In this document: positions 1 to 8,332 of the stretch, piece by piece
Layout of the letters: each line of letters begins with the position of its first letter
Numbering within the stretch: the stretch's first letter is position 1
Assembly: GCA_024685005.1 (NCBI GenBank)
Contig: JAIKWF010000080.1
Span: 1 to 58,137 of the forward strand
Length of the DNA stretch: 58,137 nucleotides
Direction of reading: 5' to 3'
Source of the DNA: Lachnospiraceae bacterium
GTDB taxonomy: Bacteria; Bacillota; Clostridia; Lachnospirales; Lachnospiraceae
Position numbers and translations under genes: made by a program
The notes under the pieces: generated by a model
The model's input: the letters and a program-made list of their open reading frames with translations, nothing else
Databases searched by the model: none
What the model was told of the DNA's origin: nothing

Positions 1-38
1 CGCCATTGGCGCATAATTCCATTATAAGGGTGGAACTA

Positions 39-137
39 CCGGAATCGCGGTTTCCTACGCCGGAATGTCGGTTTCCGTTTTTCCGGAATCAGCGGTTTCC
101 ACGTCCGGATTGGCGGTGTAAATCACGCCGGAATACT
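39..137. repeat. Array of ~22-bp direct repeats, possible transposon end
   Basis: Five imperfect units begin with CCGGAAT or CCGGATT at 39, 60, 83, 105 and 128, a period of 21-23 bp. The first three continue as two or three variable bases followed by CGGTTTCC; the fourth keeps only CGGT and the fifth is cut short. The array ends where a surface-protein-like reading frame begins. Multiple short repeats at a terminus are known from IS21-type elements, so this may be one end of an insertion sequence whose genes lie left of the window. The family assignment is inference; the repeat structure is read directly. Confidence 0.55.
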
Positions 138-287
138 CAAAAAATAAAGGAAGCTAAGTCTACAGCTACATCTATTAAACTGAAAAAACTAAAAAAGAAA
201 AAGACATACTATATCAGAATCAGAAGTTACAAAGAATCTGAATATAGTCAGTGGAGTAAAATCAAAAAAGTAAAAGTAAAGAAATAA
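135..287 (+). pseudogene. C-terminal fragment of Fn3-like surface protein
   Basis: About 50 codons ending at TAA 285-287 encode a Lys-rich tail with the pattern LKKLKKKKTYYIRIRSY followed by QWSKIKKVKVKK. This is the closing strand pattern of fibronectin-III-like repeats at the C-termini of many clostridial secreted proteins. The frame stays open upstream through the 22-bp repeat array to a TTG at 6, but that part has an unrelated Arg/Pro/Phe-rich composition and no visible ribosome binding site. I read this as the stump of a larger gene cut off by the repeat-bearing element. It is unlikely to make a functional product. Confidence 0.5.
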
Positions 288-300
288 TGCACTTCCATTT

Positions 301-322
301 CGGCTCCTCAATTGAGGAGCCG
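301..322. terminator. Perfect 22-bp palindrome after surface-protein stump
   Basis: CGGCTCCTCA followed by ATTGAGGAGCCG is a perfect palindrome that folds as a 9-bp GC-rich stem with an AATT loop. It lies 14 bp after the stop of the fragment and 56 bp beyond the end of the convergent galactose-binding-protein gene. The trailing T tract is poor on both sides, so it is a plausible but not classical intrinsic terminator. Confidence 0.45.
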
Positions 323-377
323 AGACATTATGCATAGACTTTTAATTATTAAAAATATAATGACAAAAGTACGTCTT

Positions 378-1421
378 TCATTCCTTTCTGCGTATAAAAT
401 CCTGTACATTATCGTAGTTCACCAGCTGGTAGTCAACGTAAAAAGTTCTGTCCGCAGAACTCTTCTGTTCATCAGTCTGTCTGCCGGAAAGCAAAAAGGC
501 CTGTTCCATGATCTTTTCCGCCTGTTTTTTGGGATTGCTGTAAACCGTTCCCTCCAGTTTTTTCTGCTTTACCATCTCCAGCGCTTCATCCGTGCCGTTC
601 ACTCCCACGATCAGCGGCAGCTGGGCATCCCTATGATTCACCGCGTCCAGCGCTCCCAGGGCCATGTCGTCATCATTGGCGATGACCATTTCGATCTGAT
701 TGGGGTACTGATCGAGAAGCTGTTTCATTTTGCTTTCTGCCTGATTCCGGTTCCAATTGGCGATCTCATCTCCGATCTTTTCCACGGAAAACCCCGCCTT
801 CTGAATCTCTTCTATGGACACCTGGGTTCTGATCAGGGCATCCTGATGACCGATCTCTCCCTCCAGGATCACATACTGGATCACTCTGTCCTCGCTTCGG
901 TCAATACGCTTAAACCGGTCCTTATCCTCCAGCGCCGCGGTCACCAGCTGTGCCTGCAGGCTTCCGGACTGCTCGGCGTCGGCCCCTACGTAGCAAAGCT
1001 TGTCCCATCTGGCCAGATCCTCTGCCACCGGCTCTCTGTTAAAAAACACCACGGGAACGTCTGCGTTTTTTGCCTTGTCTATGATCACGCCCGGATCGGT
1101 ACGATCCACCAGATTGACGCAGACCACATCATATCCCTTGTCGATAAAAGCGGCGACCTGATCGTTTTGCGCGATCTGGCTCTGGCCGGCGCTTACAACG
1201 TCCAGCAAAACAGCACAGCCGCTCTGCCGCTCTTTTTCCCTGGCCCATTCATTCATGGCATCCGTGATATCGGAAAGCAGAGTATCATAACCGTCATATA
1301 CGCTGACACCGATCCGGAGTGTATTTTGCTGATACTGCTCTCCGGACCTGCCCGGGCTGCAGCCGCAAAGCGCCAGCACGGAGCACATCAGCAGCATGAT
1401 TTGTTTGAACTGTTTTCTCAT
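378..1421 (-). CDS. Galactose/glucose-binding-like lipoprotein (MglB family)
   Basis: A 347-residue extracellular sugar-binding protein of the periplasmic-binding-protein type I fold. The N-terminus is a lipoprotein signal (LALCGC, Cys 20). Segments such as VVFFNREP, IANDDDMALGALDA and VGVNGTDEALEMVKQK correspond to ligand-contacting stretches of MglB-type D-galactose/D-glucose receptors. It is the last gene of the operon that begins with the ChvE-like gene at 6987 and has no transport genes beside it, so it may serve the sensor kinase or an importer elsewhere. AAAGGA lies 10 bases before the ATG. Fold and lipoprotein nature are firm; the exact sugar is inferred. Confidence 0.85.
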   Translation of the reverse strand: MRKQFKQIMLLMCSVLALCGCSPGRSGEQYQQNTLRIGVSVYDGYDTLLSDITDAMNEWAREKERQSGCAVLLDVVSAGQSQIAQNDQVAAFIDKGYDVVCVNLVDRTDPGVIIDKAKNADVPVVFFNREPVAEDLARWDKLCYVGADAEQSGSLQAQLVTAALEDKDRFKRIDRSEDRVIQYVILEGEIGHQDALIRTQVSIEEIQKAGFSVEKIGDEIANWNRNQAESKMKQLLDQYPNQIEMVIANDDDMALGALDAVNHRDAQLPLIVGVNGTDEALEMVKQKKLEGTVYSNPKKQAEKIMEQAFLLSGRQTDEQKSSADRTFYVDYQLVNYDNVQDFIRRKE

Positions 1422-1435
1422 GGTAACAATATCCT

Positions 1436-2410
1436 TTATCGAAGGTGGGGGAACAGCATTTTCTGATAGGCCATGTCATACATATTGGCATGGTCGATCA
1501 TCTCGTAACGGATCAGGGAACGCTCTGTGGAAACCGGCTGCTTTCTGTCCTTTCCCATCAGATCCGACACAGCTTTATAGCCGGCGGAAAATTCATCCTG
1601 GAATACCAGCAGTTTGATCAGTCCCTTATCCAGGTAATAAACGCTCTTGGCACTGTCGGCAATACCGTAGATCTTAATGTCTTTATTCAGGTTCACCGTA
1701 GCATCCAGCAGTTCCTCCATGGAGCTGTTGTCCACGGCGATGACCACATCCACCGCCTCTTCCGTCAGTTTTCGTTGTAAAAAGAACTGGGCTTTTTTAT
1801 GCTGTTCCTGCTCGTTTTTCTCCCACAGCACCACTTCTTCCGCATAGGAGATATCGGAATTCATAATGGCATTGAGCCTTTTTCTGACACTGTCCCGCTC
1901 TGTGTGATCACAGACCACCGCCGCCTTGATCCAGTCCTTTTCATTGGTTGCGATGTTTTTCAAAAGGGCCTCTGCCATTTTCTGATCATCCGCCGCATAC
2001 AAAGGCGCCTGGCTTTTTTCATCCTTCGGGCCGGATTCCACAAAGGCATAAGGGATCCCGATGGGATGCTTTTCCAGATAACTGCCGATCACATCAGAAT
2101 CACAGGCGGCGATCAAAAGACCGTCGGCGCCGTTTACGATCTCACGTCTGATCAGCGTGATCTGTTCTTTGGCATCGGACTCGGAGGACATGGTGATCAG
2201 GGTCACTTCCGCATTCAGATCCCTGGCTGCAAGCTCCGCTCCCTGCCGCAGGTTTTCCCATCTGGCAGCATCGGAACCATATACGATCAGGGAAATCTGT
2301 CTGATCTGTTCTTCTCTTGTCAGGAAGTATTTATAATATACAAACTCCAGAATAAGGGCAAGGGCCAGGATCAAAGCAATGATCAGTACATTGGTATTTC
2401 GTTTTTTCAT
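1436..2410 (-). CDS. Membrane-anchored sugar-binding-protein-like sensor
   Basis: 324 residues. An N-terminal hydrophobic segment (about residues 8-27) lacks a lipobox Cys and probably acts as an uncleaved anchor. The rest resembles a type I periplasmic binding domain: ISLIVYGSDAARWENL, then GADGLLIAACDS, then VVIAVDNSSMEE. Its start codon overlaps the kinase stop codon as ATGA, so expression is translationally tied to the kinase. With no permease or ATPase beside it, it is better read as a ligand-sensing partner of the kinase than as a transport receptor. The ligand is unknown. Confidence 0.75.
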   Translation of the reverse strand: MKKRNTNVLIIALILALALILEFVYYKYFLTREEQIRQISLIVYGSDAARWENLRQGAELAARDLNAEVTLITMSSESDAKEQITLIRREIVNGADGLLIAACDSDVIGSYLEKHPIGIPYAFVESGPKDEKSQAPLYAADDQKMAEALLKNIATNEKDWIKAAVVCDHTERDSVRKRLNAIMNSDISYAEEVVLWEKNEQEQHKKAQFFLQRKLTEEAVDVVIAVDNSSMEELLDATVNLNKDIKIYGIADSAKSVYYLDKGLIKLLVFQDEFSAGYKAVSDLMGKDRKQPVSTERSLIRYEMIDHANMYDMAYQKMLFPHLR

Positions 2411-4209
2411 GACAGCTGCCCTCCCTTCTTGTAATCCTCATACAGGATCTTGGGCAGCCGGATCCGCACGGTTGTACCTTCATCCGGTTCACTTTCGATC
2501 TGCAGACCGTAGTCTCCCTTAAAATACAGACGAATTCTCTGGTCCACGTTCCAAAGGCCGATTCCCGAGCCTTTCCCTCTGGTTCTGCCTTTCTCCTTCA
2601 GCAGGCTGTCCAGCGTCTCCTGTGTCATACCGAGGCCGTTGTCCGTAACTTCGATGCAGATATCCCCGTCCTTCTCATAGCCCTTGAGGGTGATCTCGGA
2701 ATCTTCATCCATGGTACCGTAGTAAATGGCATTTTCCAAAAGAGGCTGAATGATCAGCTTAATGGTGCAGCACTCTTCAATGGCCGGATCGATCTCAATG
2801 GTGGAAGTGAATTTATTCTTATACCGCACCTTCTGGATCTTCAGATAGTTTTCCGCATGGGTAAATTCATCCCGAATGGTAATGATATTGGCCCCTTTAC
2901 TCAGACTGATGCGAAACAGGGTGGCAAGAGAGGTGACCATGGTAATGGCGTCTTTGTACCGCTCCGCTTCTACCATCCAGATCACGGAATCCAGGGTATT
3001 GTAGAGGAAATGGGGGTTGATCTGGGACTGGAGTGCATCCAGCTCACTTCGCCTTTTATCCCGCTGCTCTCTGACCATGTCGTCCATGAGCTTGCGCATC
3101 TGTTTTACCATGGAGTCGATGGTCCTGCCCAGATGCCGGATCTCATAGGAACCTCCGATGTAAATATTGTCTTCGTCGTAGTTACCCTCCTCTAACTTTC
3201 TTACGCTTTCATCCAGTCTGCGCAAAGGATCCGTTACCGCATAAGCGATATACATATTACCGGCCAGCACCAGAAAGATCATAAGGGTCAGCACGATAAG
3301 GGTAAACATTCTGGTCTGGGACATGGAAAGGGCCAGCTGACTGGTAGGCGTAACGCTGATCACCTTCCATCCGGTATAGCCTACGGTTTTTACCACCACG
3401 GAGCGCTCCTGACCTGCGAAGGTCTCCAGGTGATCCCCGTCTTCATACTGGGCTGCCCGTCGGTTGTTTTCCTGATACAACCCCGCATAGATGGCTTTCT
3501 GTCTGGGATGATAGATGATCTCGCCGTTCCGATCCGTCAGATATACATATCCTCTGCTCTTTTCATTAACCCTGGCAAACATCTGCTCAATGGCGGAATA
3601 ATTCATATCAATGAGCAAAACGCCCTTCTGGATATTGCCCCGCTTGGTAAGCTCCACGCTTCTGGAAAGGGATACCACCCAGTAGTATCTGTAATTGCTG
3701 TTTTCAAACATATTCTGTACATGAGGGGTGGAAAAATGGGTATTCTCGATCTTTCCCTGGGCCTCTTTAAACCAGCTCTGTTTTCTGAAATCCACGCCCT
3801 CTTTCCGTCCCGCCACGGGAGATGCTCCGATCAGTGCGCCATCCTCCGTTATGCAGGCGATACTGATCAGATTGTCCTTATTGGCTTCGTATAAAAGGTC
3901 CATTTCTTTGATGATGGAGTCTTCATAAAGATCTGTCTTTTTGATGACGGAATAGTAAAAAGAATCGGAAATACTCATCATATTCCGAATGTAGGTATTC
4001 AGATTCCATCCCACCTGCTCGATCACCTGCTTGTCGTTTTCCACAGCGCTTCGCATGGCTCTTGCGGAAAACTGGGAATACAGGGCAATACCCATGATCA
4101 TCATCCCTGCTACGGCGATCAGCGTAAAGGAAACGGAACTGATCAGCTGGATGCTTCGCATCCCGTATTTATTTTTGATAGAGGTTATGAGATTCTTTGT
4201 TTTTTTCAT
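2407..4209 (-). CDS. YesM-type sensor histidine kinase
   Basis: 600 residues. A first membrane segment (about 21-45), an extracellular dCache-like region (about 46-298), a second membrane segment (301-325) and a HAMP linker (326-380) precede a His_kinase-type dimerisation region carrying INPHFLYNTLDS with phospho-acceptor H400. The ATPase domain shows LLENAIYYG (490-498), VTDNGLGM (521-528) and GKGSGIGLWNV (545-555). This is the layout of YesM/LytS-like kinases that pair with AraC-type response regulators. It overlaps the regulator gene upstream and the anchored binding protein downstream by 4 nt each. Sensing of a sugar, directly or via binding proteins, is inferred from the operon. Confidence 0.93.
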   Translation of the reverse strand: MKKTKNLITSIKNKYGMRSIQLISSVSFTLIAVAGMMIMGIALYSQFSARAMRSAVENDKQVIEQVGWNLNTYIRNMMSISDSFYYSVIKKTDLYEDSIIKEMDLLYEANKDNLISIACITEDGALIGASPVAGRKEGVDFRKQSWFKEAQGKIENTHFSTPHVQNMFENSNYRYYWVVSLSRSVELTKRGNIQKGVLLIDMNYSAIEQMFARVNEKSRGYVYLTDRNGEIIYHPRQKAIYAGLYQENNRRAAQYEDGDHLETFAGQERSVVVKTVGYTGWKVISVTPTSQLALSMSQTRMFTLIVLTLMIFLVLAGNMYIAYAVTDPLRRLDESVRKLEEGNYDEDNIYIGGSYEIRHLGRTIDSMVKQMRKLMDDMVREQRDKRRSELDALQSQINPHFLYNTLDSVIWMVEAERYKDAITMVTSLATLFRISLSKGANIITIRDEFTHAENYLKIQKVRYKNKFTSTIEIDPAIEECCTIKLIIQPLLENAIYYGTMDEDSEITLKGYEKDGDICIEVTDNGLGMTQETLDSLLKEKGRTRGKGSGIGLWNVDQRIRLYFKGDYGLQIESEPDEGTTVRIRLPKILYEDYKKGGQLS

Positions 4210-5807
4210 TCTTTATTCAGGTTCTGTCTGTATTTTGCCGGCGAGGATCCGTACTGCTTTTTAAAGACATAGGAAAAATACGTCGGCTCTTCGTAGCCCA
4301 CTTTTCCCGCGATCACATAACTTTTTTCATCCGTATTTTCCAAAAGCCGCACTGCTTCTTCCATCCGCACCTTTGTCAGATAGGCCACAAAATTCATACC
4401 CGTCTGTTTCTTGAAGATGTTGGAAAAATAAGTGGTCCCCACACCCAGATGGGAGCAGACTCTGTCTACGGAAAGACCGGAATCCGCAAAATGTTCCCGT
4501 ACATAGGCAATGGCTTTTTCACCCAAAAGCCTTGTGGCATCCTGTCTGTCTTTCCGAATGGTGCTCATCAGCCTGTAGCTGTGATCCTTCAGCCAGTCAT
4601 TCATTTCATCAAAGGATGCAAATCGTCCTGTCTGGGCGAAGAGATCATCCGGCTCATCCCATTCATCTTCCACCTTATACAACGCTGCCAGACGGCTCAG
4701 TTCCACTGCAAGCTCCGTACAGTTCAGGCGAAGCTGGGGCATGGAAACGGAAGAGTTGCGTAAAGACTCCACTATGCCGTCGCATACCTCATTCACGCTC
4801 TCCGTATCTCCGATCTTGATCTGGCGCACCAGTCTGTCTATGAGTTTTTCATCCAGTGTTACCACGCCGCCGGATTTCGGCTCCACATCCCCGATGTAAA
4901 TGGCCTGGTCACCTTCCAGCATCATGCGGTACATGGAAGCTTCCTTCGCCTGGGCAAAGGATTCCGATATGCCTTTGATATTTCCATAGCTTTTGCCGAT
5001 ACCCGCCACGGTCCGAAGGCCGTATTGCTTGCTGCAAAGACGGCAAAGTCTGTCCATACTGTCTACAAACTGTCTGTGGGCCTGGGTGCTCTTCAGCCCC
5101 GCAATGACCACTACGGTACCCAGATAGTTGATGCAGGTATAGTTTTCTTCTCCTTCGAAAAACTCCTTTGCCATGTTCAGTATGGATACACTTCGAAGGC
5201 CCGCCGTCAGGGGATGATCCTTACCGCTTTCCTCATCTTCCACCAGAACGCCCACGGAATAAAAAGCGGAATCAATATAGAATCCGAAGTCATCCGCAAA
5301 GGCTGCGATCTGCTCCCGGGAAAGCCTTCCTTCCAAAAGTCCCACCAGGAACTGTTCCTTTAGGATCGGCAGACTGTCCTGATAATAGCGGGTCAGCTTC
5401 TCGATGTTATGACGCCTGTCAAAATCATCATCCAGCCGCTCCCGGATTTTGCCAAAAACCCTTACCAGTTCATCGGCGTTGATGGGCTTTAAGATATACT
5501 CCTCCGCCTCCAGGCGGATGGCTTCCTGGGCATATTCGAATTCATCATAGCCGGAAAAAATGATGATCCGCACCTGTGGCATCATTTCCTTCAGCTTTCT
5601 GCAGAAGGTCAGACCGTCCATAAAAGGCATATGAATATCCGTCAGCACCACATCCGGCGCAAACTGTTCCGCTTTTTCAAGGGCGTCTTCTCCGTTGTCT
5701 GCTTCCGCCACCACGCAAAAACCCATTTCTTCCCATTTCACCCGTTTTGCGATGGCTTCTCTTGCCTCAGGTTCATCGTCCACAAGCATCACTCTGTAAT
5801 AGTCCAT
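4206..5807 (-). CDS. YesN-type response regulator, AraC DNA-binding domain
   Basis: 533 residues from the chosen ATG. The receiver domain (1-120) has the acidic pair D10/D11 and phospho-acceptor D57 in VVLTDIHMP. A middle region of about 270 residues, as in other YesN regulators, is followed by two C-terminal AraC-type helix-turn-helices (about 430-530, containing GVGTTYFSNIFKKQTGMNF and GYEEPTYFSYVFKKQYG). The frame stays open 18 codons further upstream to 5861, but that would overlap the preceding gene; the ATG at 5807 has AGGTGGAG in front and fits the conserved receiver start. Likely target: the direct repeats at 12457-12490 before chvE. Confidence 0.93.
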   Translation of the reverse strand: MDYYRVMLVDDEPEAREAIAKRVKWEEMGFCVVAEADNGEDALEKAEQFAPDVVLTDIHMPFMDGLTFCRKLKEMMPQVRIIIFSGYDEFEYAQEAIRLEAEEYILKPINADELVRVFGKIRERLDDDFDRRHNIEKLTRYYQDSLPILKEQFLVGLLEGRLSREQIAAFADDFGFYIDSAFYSVGVLVEDEESGKDHPLTAGLRSVSILNMAKEFFEGEENYTCINYLGTVVVIAGLKSTQAHRQFVDSMDRLCRLCSKQYGLRTVAGIGKSYGNIKGISESFAQAKEASMYRMMLEGDQAIYIGDVEPKSGGVVTLDEKLIDRLVRQIKIGDTESVNEVCDGIVESLRNSSVSMPQLRLNCTELAVELSRLAALYKVEDEWDEPDDLFAQTGRFASFDEMNDWLKDHSYRLMSTIRKDRQDATRLLGEKAIAYVREHFADSGLSVDRVCSHLGVGTTYFSNIFKKQTGMNFVAYLTKVRMEEAVRLLENTDEKSYVIAGKVGYEEPTYFSYVFKKQYGSSPAKYRQNLNKE

Positions 5808-5823
5808 ATCCACTCTCCACCTG

Positions 5824-6987
5824 TCAGTCAAATAGTTGTTCTCTTGTATAATATCCCCCACCGATCAGGATCTGTTCGTAGTTGCTCTCATCGATCACCA
5901 GCGGATCGCACAGGTAAGATGGCACCGTCAGAACATGGTTATTATACTGCCCCGTGTCATTGATCTCGGGCATTCCGTTTTCCAGAAGAGCCTGTACCAT
6001 TGTTACGCACTTGGATGCCAAAACCCTGGTATCTTTGTAGATCGTCATGGTCTGCTTATGACCTGCAATATTCCGGATGGCAGTTTTTTCCGCATCCTGT
6101 CCCGTGATCAAAGGAAGTTTATCTCCCGTCAGTCCCCGGACATCACAGGCACTTAAGATTCCGTAAGCAAATCCGTCAAAGGCAGAACAGGCAATATCCA
6201 ACCCTCCTCCGGGGTAATAGTTTCTGATCAGGTCGTCGCAGATCTGTTTTGCCTTATCCTCCGACCATCTGAGAATACAGGTATCCTCAAAGGAAGTCCT
6301 GCCGGAACGGCACACCAGGGTTCCGTCCTCGAGGTAAGGGGCCAGGCACTCCATGACACCGTTATACAGAAACAGCGCATTGTTATCATCCGGCGATCCC
6401 ATAAAGAACTCAATAGTATAGCTCTTTCCCGCTTTGGACGCTTCCTTCAGGTGTTTCTTTTCGATGATATACTCTCCTATGAGGGTACCTACCGCTTTGT
6501 TATCAAAAGTGGCATAATAGGAAACCGCATCCGTATCCATGAGCAAACGGTCATAGGCGATCACCGGTATCCGGTTTTTTTTCGCCTGCTCCAAAACATC
6601 CACAAGCTTCGTGGAATCGATGGAGGCGATCACAAGACAGCTCACATCGTTGCGGATCATAGATTCGATCTGACTGACCTGCAGGTCGATATCATCTCCC
6701 GCATACTGCAGATCCACCTCATAGCCCAAGGTCTCCAGCTTCGCTTTGATGTTCATTCCGTCGTTTACCCAGCGTTCGGAGGTTGCGGTGGGCATTGCCA
6801 CGCCGACTCTTACCGCCTCTTCTTTTGCCGCATCACTTTCCGGATCCTGATCGGGCAAGGTGCTTAGGAATTCTTCATCCAGCGTATCCCAGTCTCCTTC
6901 CGTTCCCACGCTCTGTCTTCCGGAGCAGGCTGTCAGAAGCAAAATGGCCGCAAAAAACAGGATCAGTTTTGTTCTATACCCAGACAA
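5824..6987 (-). CDS. ChvE-like sugar-binding lipoprotein, first gene of sensing operon
   Basis: 387 residues from TTG 6987, with lipobox LLTAC (Cys 21). It is strongly similar along its length to the ChvE protein at 11155-12369 (VAMPTATSERWVNDG, DRLLMDTDAVSYYATFDNKAVGT, FMGSPDDNN). Being linked to a YesN/YesM pair and separate from transport genes, it is probably the sensory paralogue, analogous to XylFII of Clostridium beijerinckii. Two TTG starts are possible: 7011, directly after a terminator T-run and without a Shine-Dalgarno, or 6987, with AAAGGGG 8 bases upstream. I chose 6987. Confidence 0.85.
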   Translation of the reverse strand: MSGYRTKLILFFAAILLLTACSGRQSVGTEGDWDTLDEEFLSTLPDQDPESDAAKEEAVRVGVAMPTATSERWVNDGMNIKAKLETLGYEVDLQYAGDDIDLQVSQIESMIRNDVSCLVIASIDSTKLVDVLEQAKKNRIPVIAYDRLLMDTDAVSYYATFDNKAVGTLIGEYIIEKKHLKEASKAGKSYTIEFFMGSPDDNNALFLYNGVMECLAPYLEDGTLVCRSGRTSFEDTCILRWSEDKAKQICDDLIRNYYPGGGLDIACSAFDGFAYGILSACDVRGLTGDKLPLITGQDAEKTAIRNIAGHKQTMTIYKDTRVLASKCVTMVQALLENGMPEINDTGQYNNHVLTVPSYLCDPLVIDESNYEQILIGGGYYTREQLFD

Positions 6988-7015
6988 ACTCTTTTCCCCT
7001 TTCGGTTTCAATCAG

Positions 7016-7044
7016 AAAAAAGCCGAATACCATCAGTATTCGGC
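7016..7044 (-). terminator. Intrinsic terminator between DUF362 gene and sensing operon
   Basis: On the minus strand GCCGAATAC, loop TGATG, GTATTCGGC is followed by TTTTTT, a textbook terminator with a perfect 9-bp stem. It ends only about 29 bases before the start of the sensing operon, so it may act as a partial terminator or attenuator setting read-through from upstream. Confidence 0.88.
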
Positions 7045-7086
7045 CGGCTGTGACGTAAAGATGTGCCATAGCCCGTTTCTGTGTTT

Positions 7087-8214
7087 TTATTTCATGGTGA
7101 TCAGTTCATAGGATCTGGTACCGATCCCCAGTTTCTGTGCATGTTCCAGGGTCTCTTCCCATGATACGTTGGGATTGCTGTTATGCCATACATCGCCATG
7201 ATCATGGAAATGGGCATCCGCCATATTGTCTCCCAACTGGGAGTTGCGAATGGGTTCCGCCTTCTGGCAAAGATCCACGCAGGCCTGATCCAGGGCAACC
7301 GGATCAAAGGATGCCAGCATTCCGATATCGGGAAGGATGGGGGCATCGTTTTCTCCGTGGCAGTCACAGTTGGGTGAAACATCCGTGATCAGGCTGATAT
7401 GGAAATGGGGTCTGCCATGTAAAACCGCAGCGGTGTACTCTGCCATTTTTCTTCCCAGGATCTGGGGGGCGTCCCCGTTGATATTCTCGATGGCATCAAA
7501 AGCGCAGGCACCGATGCATCTGCCGCAGCCCTTGCAGATTTCGGGATCGATAAATGCCTTATGATCCTCCCGATAAATAATGGCGTCGGAACCGCATTCC
7601 TTTGCACATCTTCTGCAGCCTCTGCACAGTTCTTCGATCACATGTGGTTTTCCACTGTTGTGCTGCTGCATCTTGCCGGCACGGCTTCCGCAGCCCATGC
7701 CGATATTTTTAATGGCGCCGCCAAAGCCCGCCATCTCATGTCCTTTAAAATGGTTCAGGCTGATAAAAATGTCCGCATCCATCACAGCCCTGCCGATATA
7801 GGCCTCTTTGCAATATTCGCCTCCCGGTACGGGAACCGCAATATCATCCGTTCCCCGAAGACCATCCGCAATGATGATCTGACATCCTGTGGTGACCGTG
7901 TTAAAACCATTGATGTTGGCACAATCCAGATGCTCAAGTGCATGCTTGCGGCTTCCGGGATACAGCGTGTTACAATCAGTCAGAAAGGGCAGGCCGGCTC
8001 CCTCTTTTACGACATCCGCTACGGCCTTTGCATAATTGGGACGGAGGAATGCCAGATTCCCCAGCTCTCCGAAATGCATTTTGATCGCAACAAATTTGCC
8101 GTCCATGTCGATGGAACCGATTCCTGCCACTTTGATCAGTTTCTGTAATTTTGCTGTCAGGCTTACGCCCAAAACAGTTCTAAAATCAGTAAAATAAACC
8201 TTTGATCTTTCTAT
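7087..8214 (-). CDS. DUF362 protein with two 4Fe-4S motifs; apparent ATA start
   Basis: 375 residues. The DUF362 core (VAIKMHFGELGNLAFLRP, HFKGHEMAGFGGAIKNIGMG) holds a two-cluster ferredoxin insert with CRGCRRCAKEC and CKGCGRCIGAC. Members are iron-sulfur proteins of unknown reaction, common in clostridia. The conserved N-terminus, usually M-E-[KR]-S-K-V-Y-F, here reads ATA GAA AGA TCA AAG GTT TAT TTT. AAAGGAGA lies 6 bases before the ATA, with no ATG, GTG or TTG nearby in frame except TTG codons that would trim conserved residues or add an implausible N-terminal extension. The terminator at 7016-7044 follows. Family is sure; function and start are not. Confidence 0.85.
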   Translation of the reverse strand: MERSKVYFTDFRTVLGVSLTAKLQKLIKVAGIGSIDMDGKFVAIKMHFGELGNLAFLRPNYAKAVADVVKEGAGLPFLTDCNTLYPGSRKHALEHLDCANINGFNTVTTGCQIIIADGLRGTDDIAVPVPGGEYCKEAYIGRAVMDADIFISLNHFKGHEMAGFGGAIKNIGMGCGSRAGKMQQHNSGKPHVIEELCRGCRRCAKECGSDAIIYREDHKAFIDPEICKGCGRCIGACAFDAIENINGDAPQILGRKMAEYTAAVLHGRPHFHISLITDVSPNCDCHGENDAPILPDIGMLASFDPVALDQACVDLCQKAEPIRNSQLGDNMADAHFHDHGDVWHNSNPNVSWEETLEHAQKLGIGTRSYELITMK

Positions 8215-8332
8215 GGCCGGTCTCCTTTTTGTGTCAGAATAAGTCAGCAGTTGTGTGAAAGGATTCTCAGTAGACTCCCTGCCTAATATTCTAACACAAA
8301 AAGCTTGCCCGGCATATAAAAATCTTGAAAGA

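Noticed and set aside
39-137. 22-bp repeats considered as CRISPR
   Set aside because: The period is only 21-23 bp with no spacer-length unique sequence and degenerate copies.
312-1466. 384-codon plus-strand frame
   Set aside because: It is antisense to the galactose-binding lipoprotein gene, has no Shine-Dalgarno and no family features.
5808-5861. Upstream start for the YesN regulator
   Set aside because: Would overlap the preceding gene by 38 nt and add residues before the receiver fold; the ATG at 5807 has a good Shine-Dalgarno.
8231-8298. TGTGTCAGAAT / ATTCTAACACA inverted repeat before the DUF362 gene as riboswitch
   Set aside because: One mismatched 11-bp pairing over 46 bases is not enough to support a defined RNA; no known riboswitch core seen.
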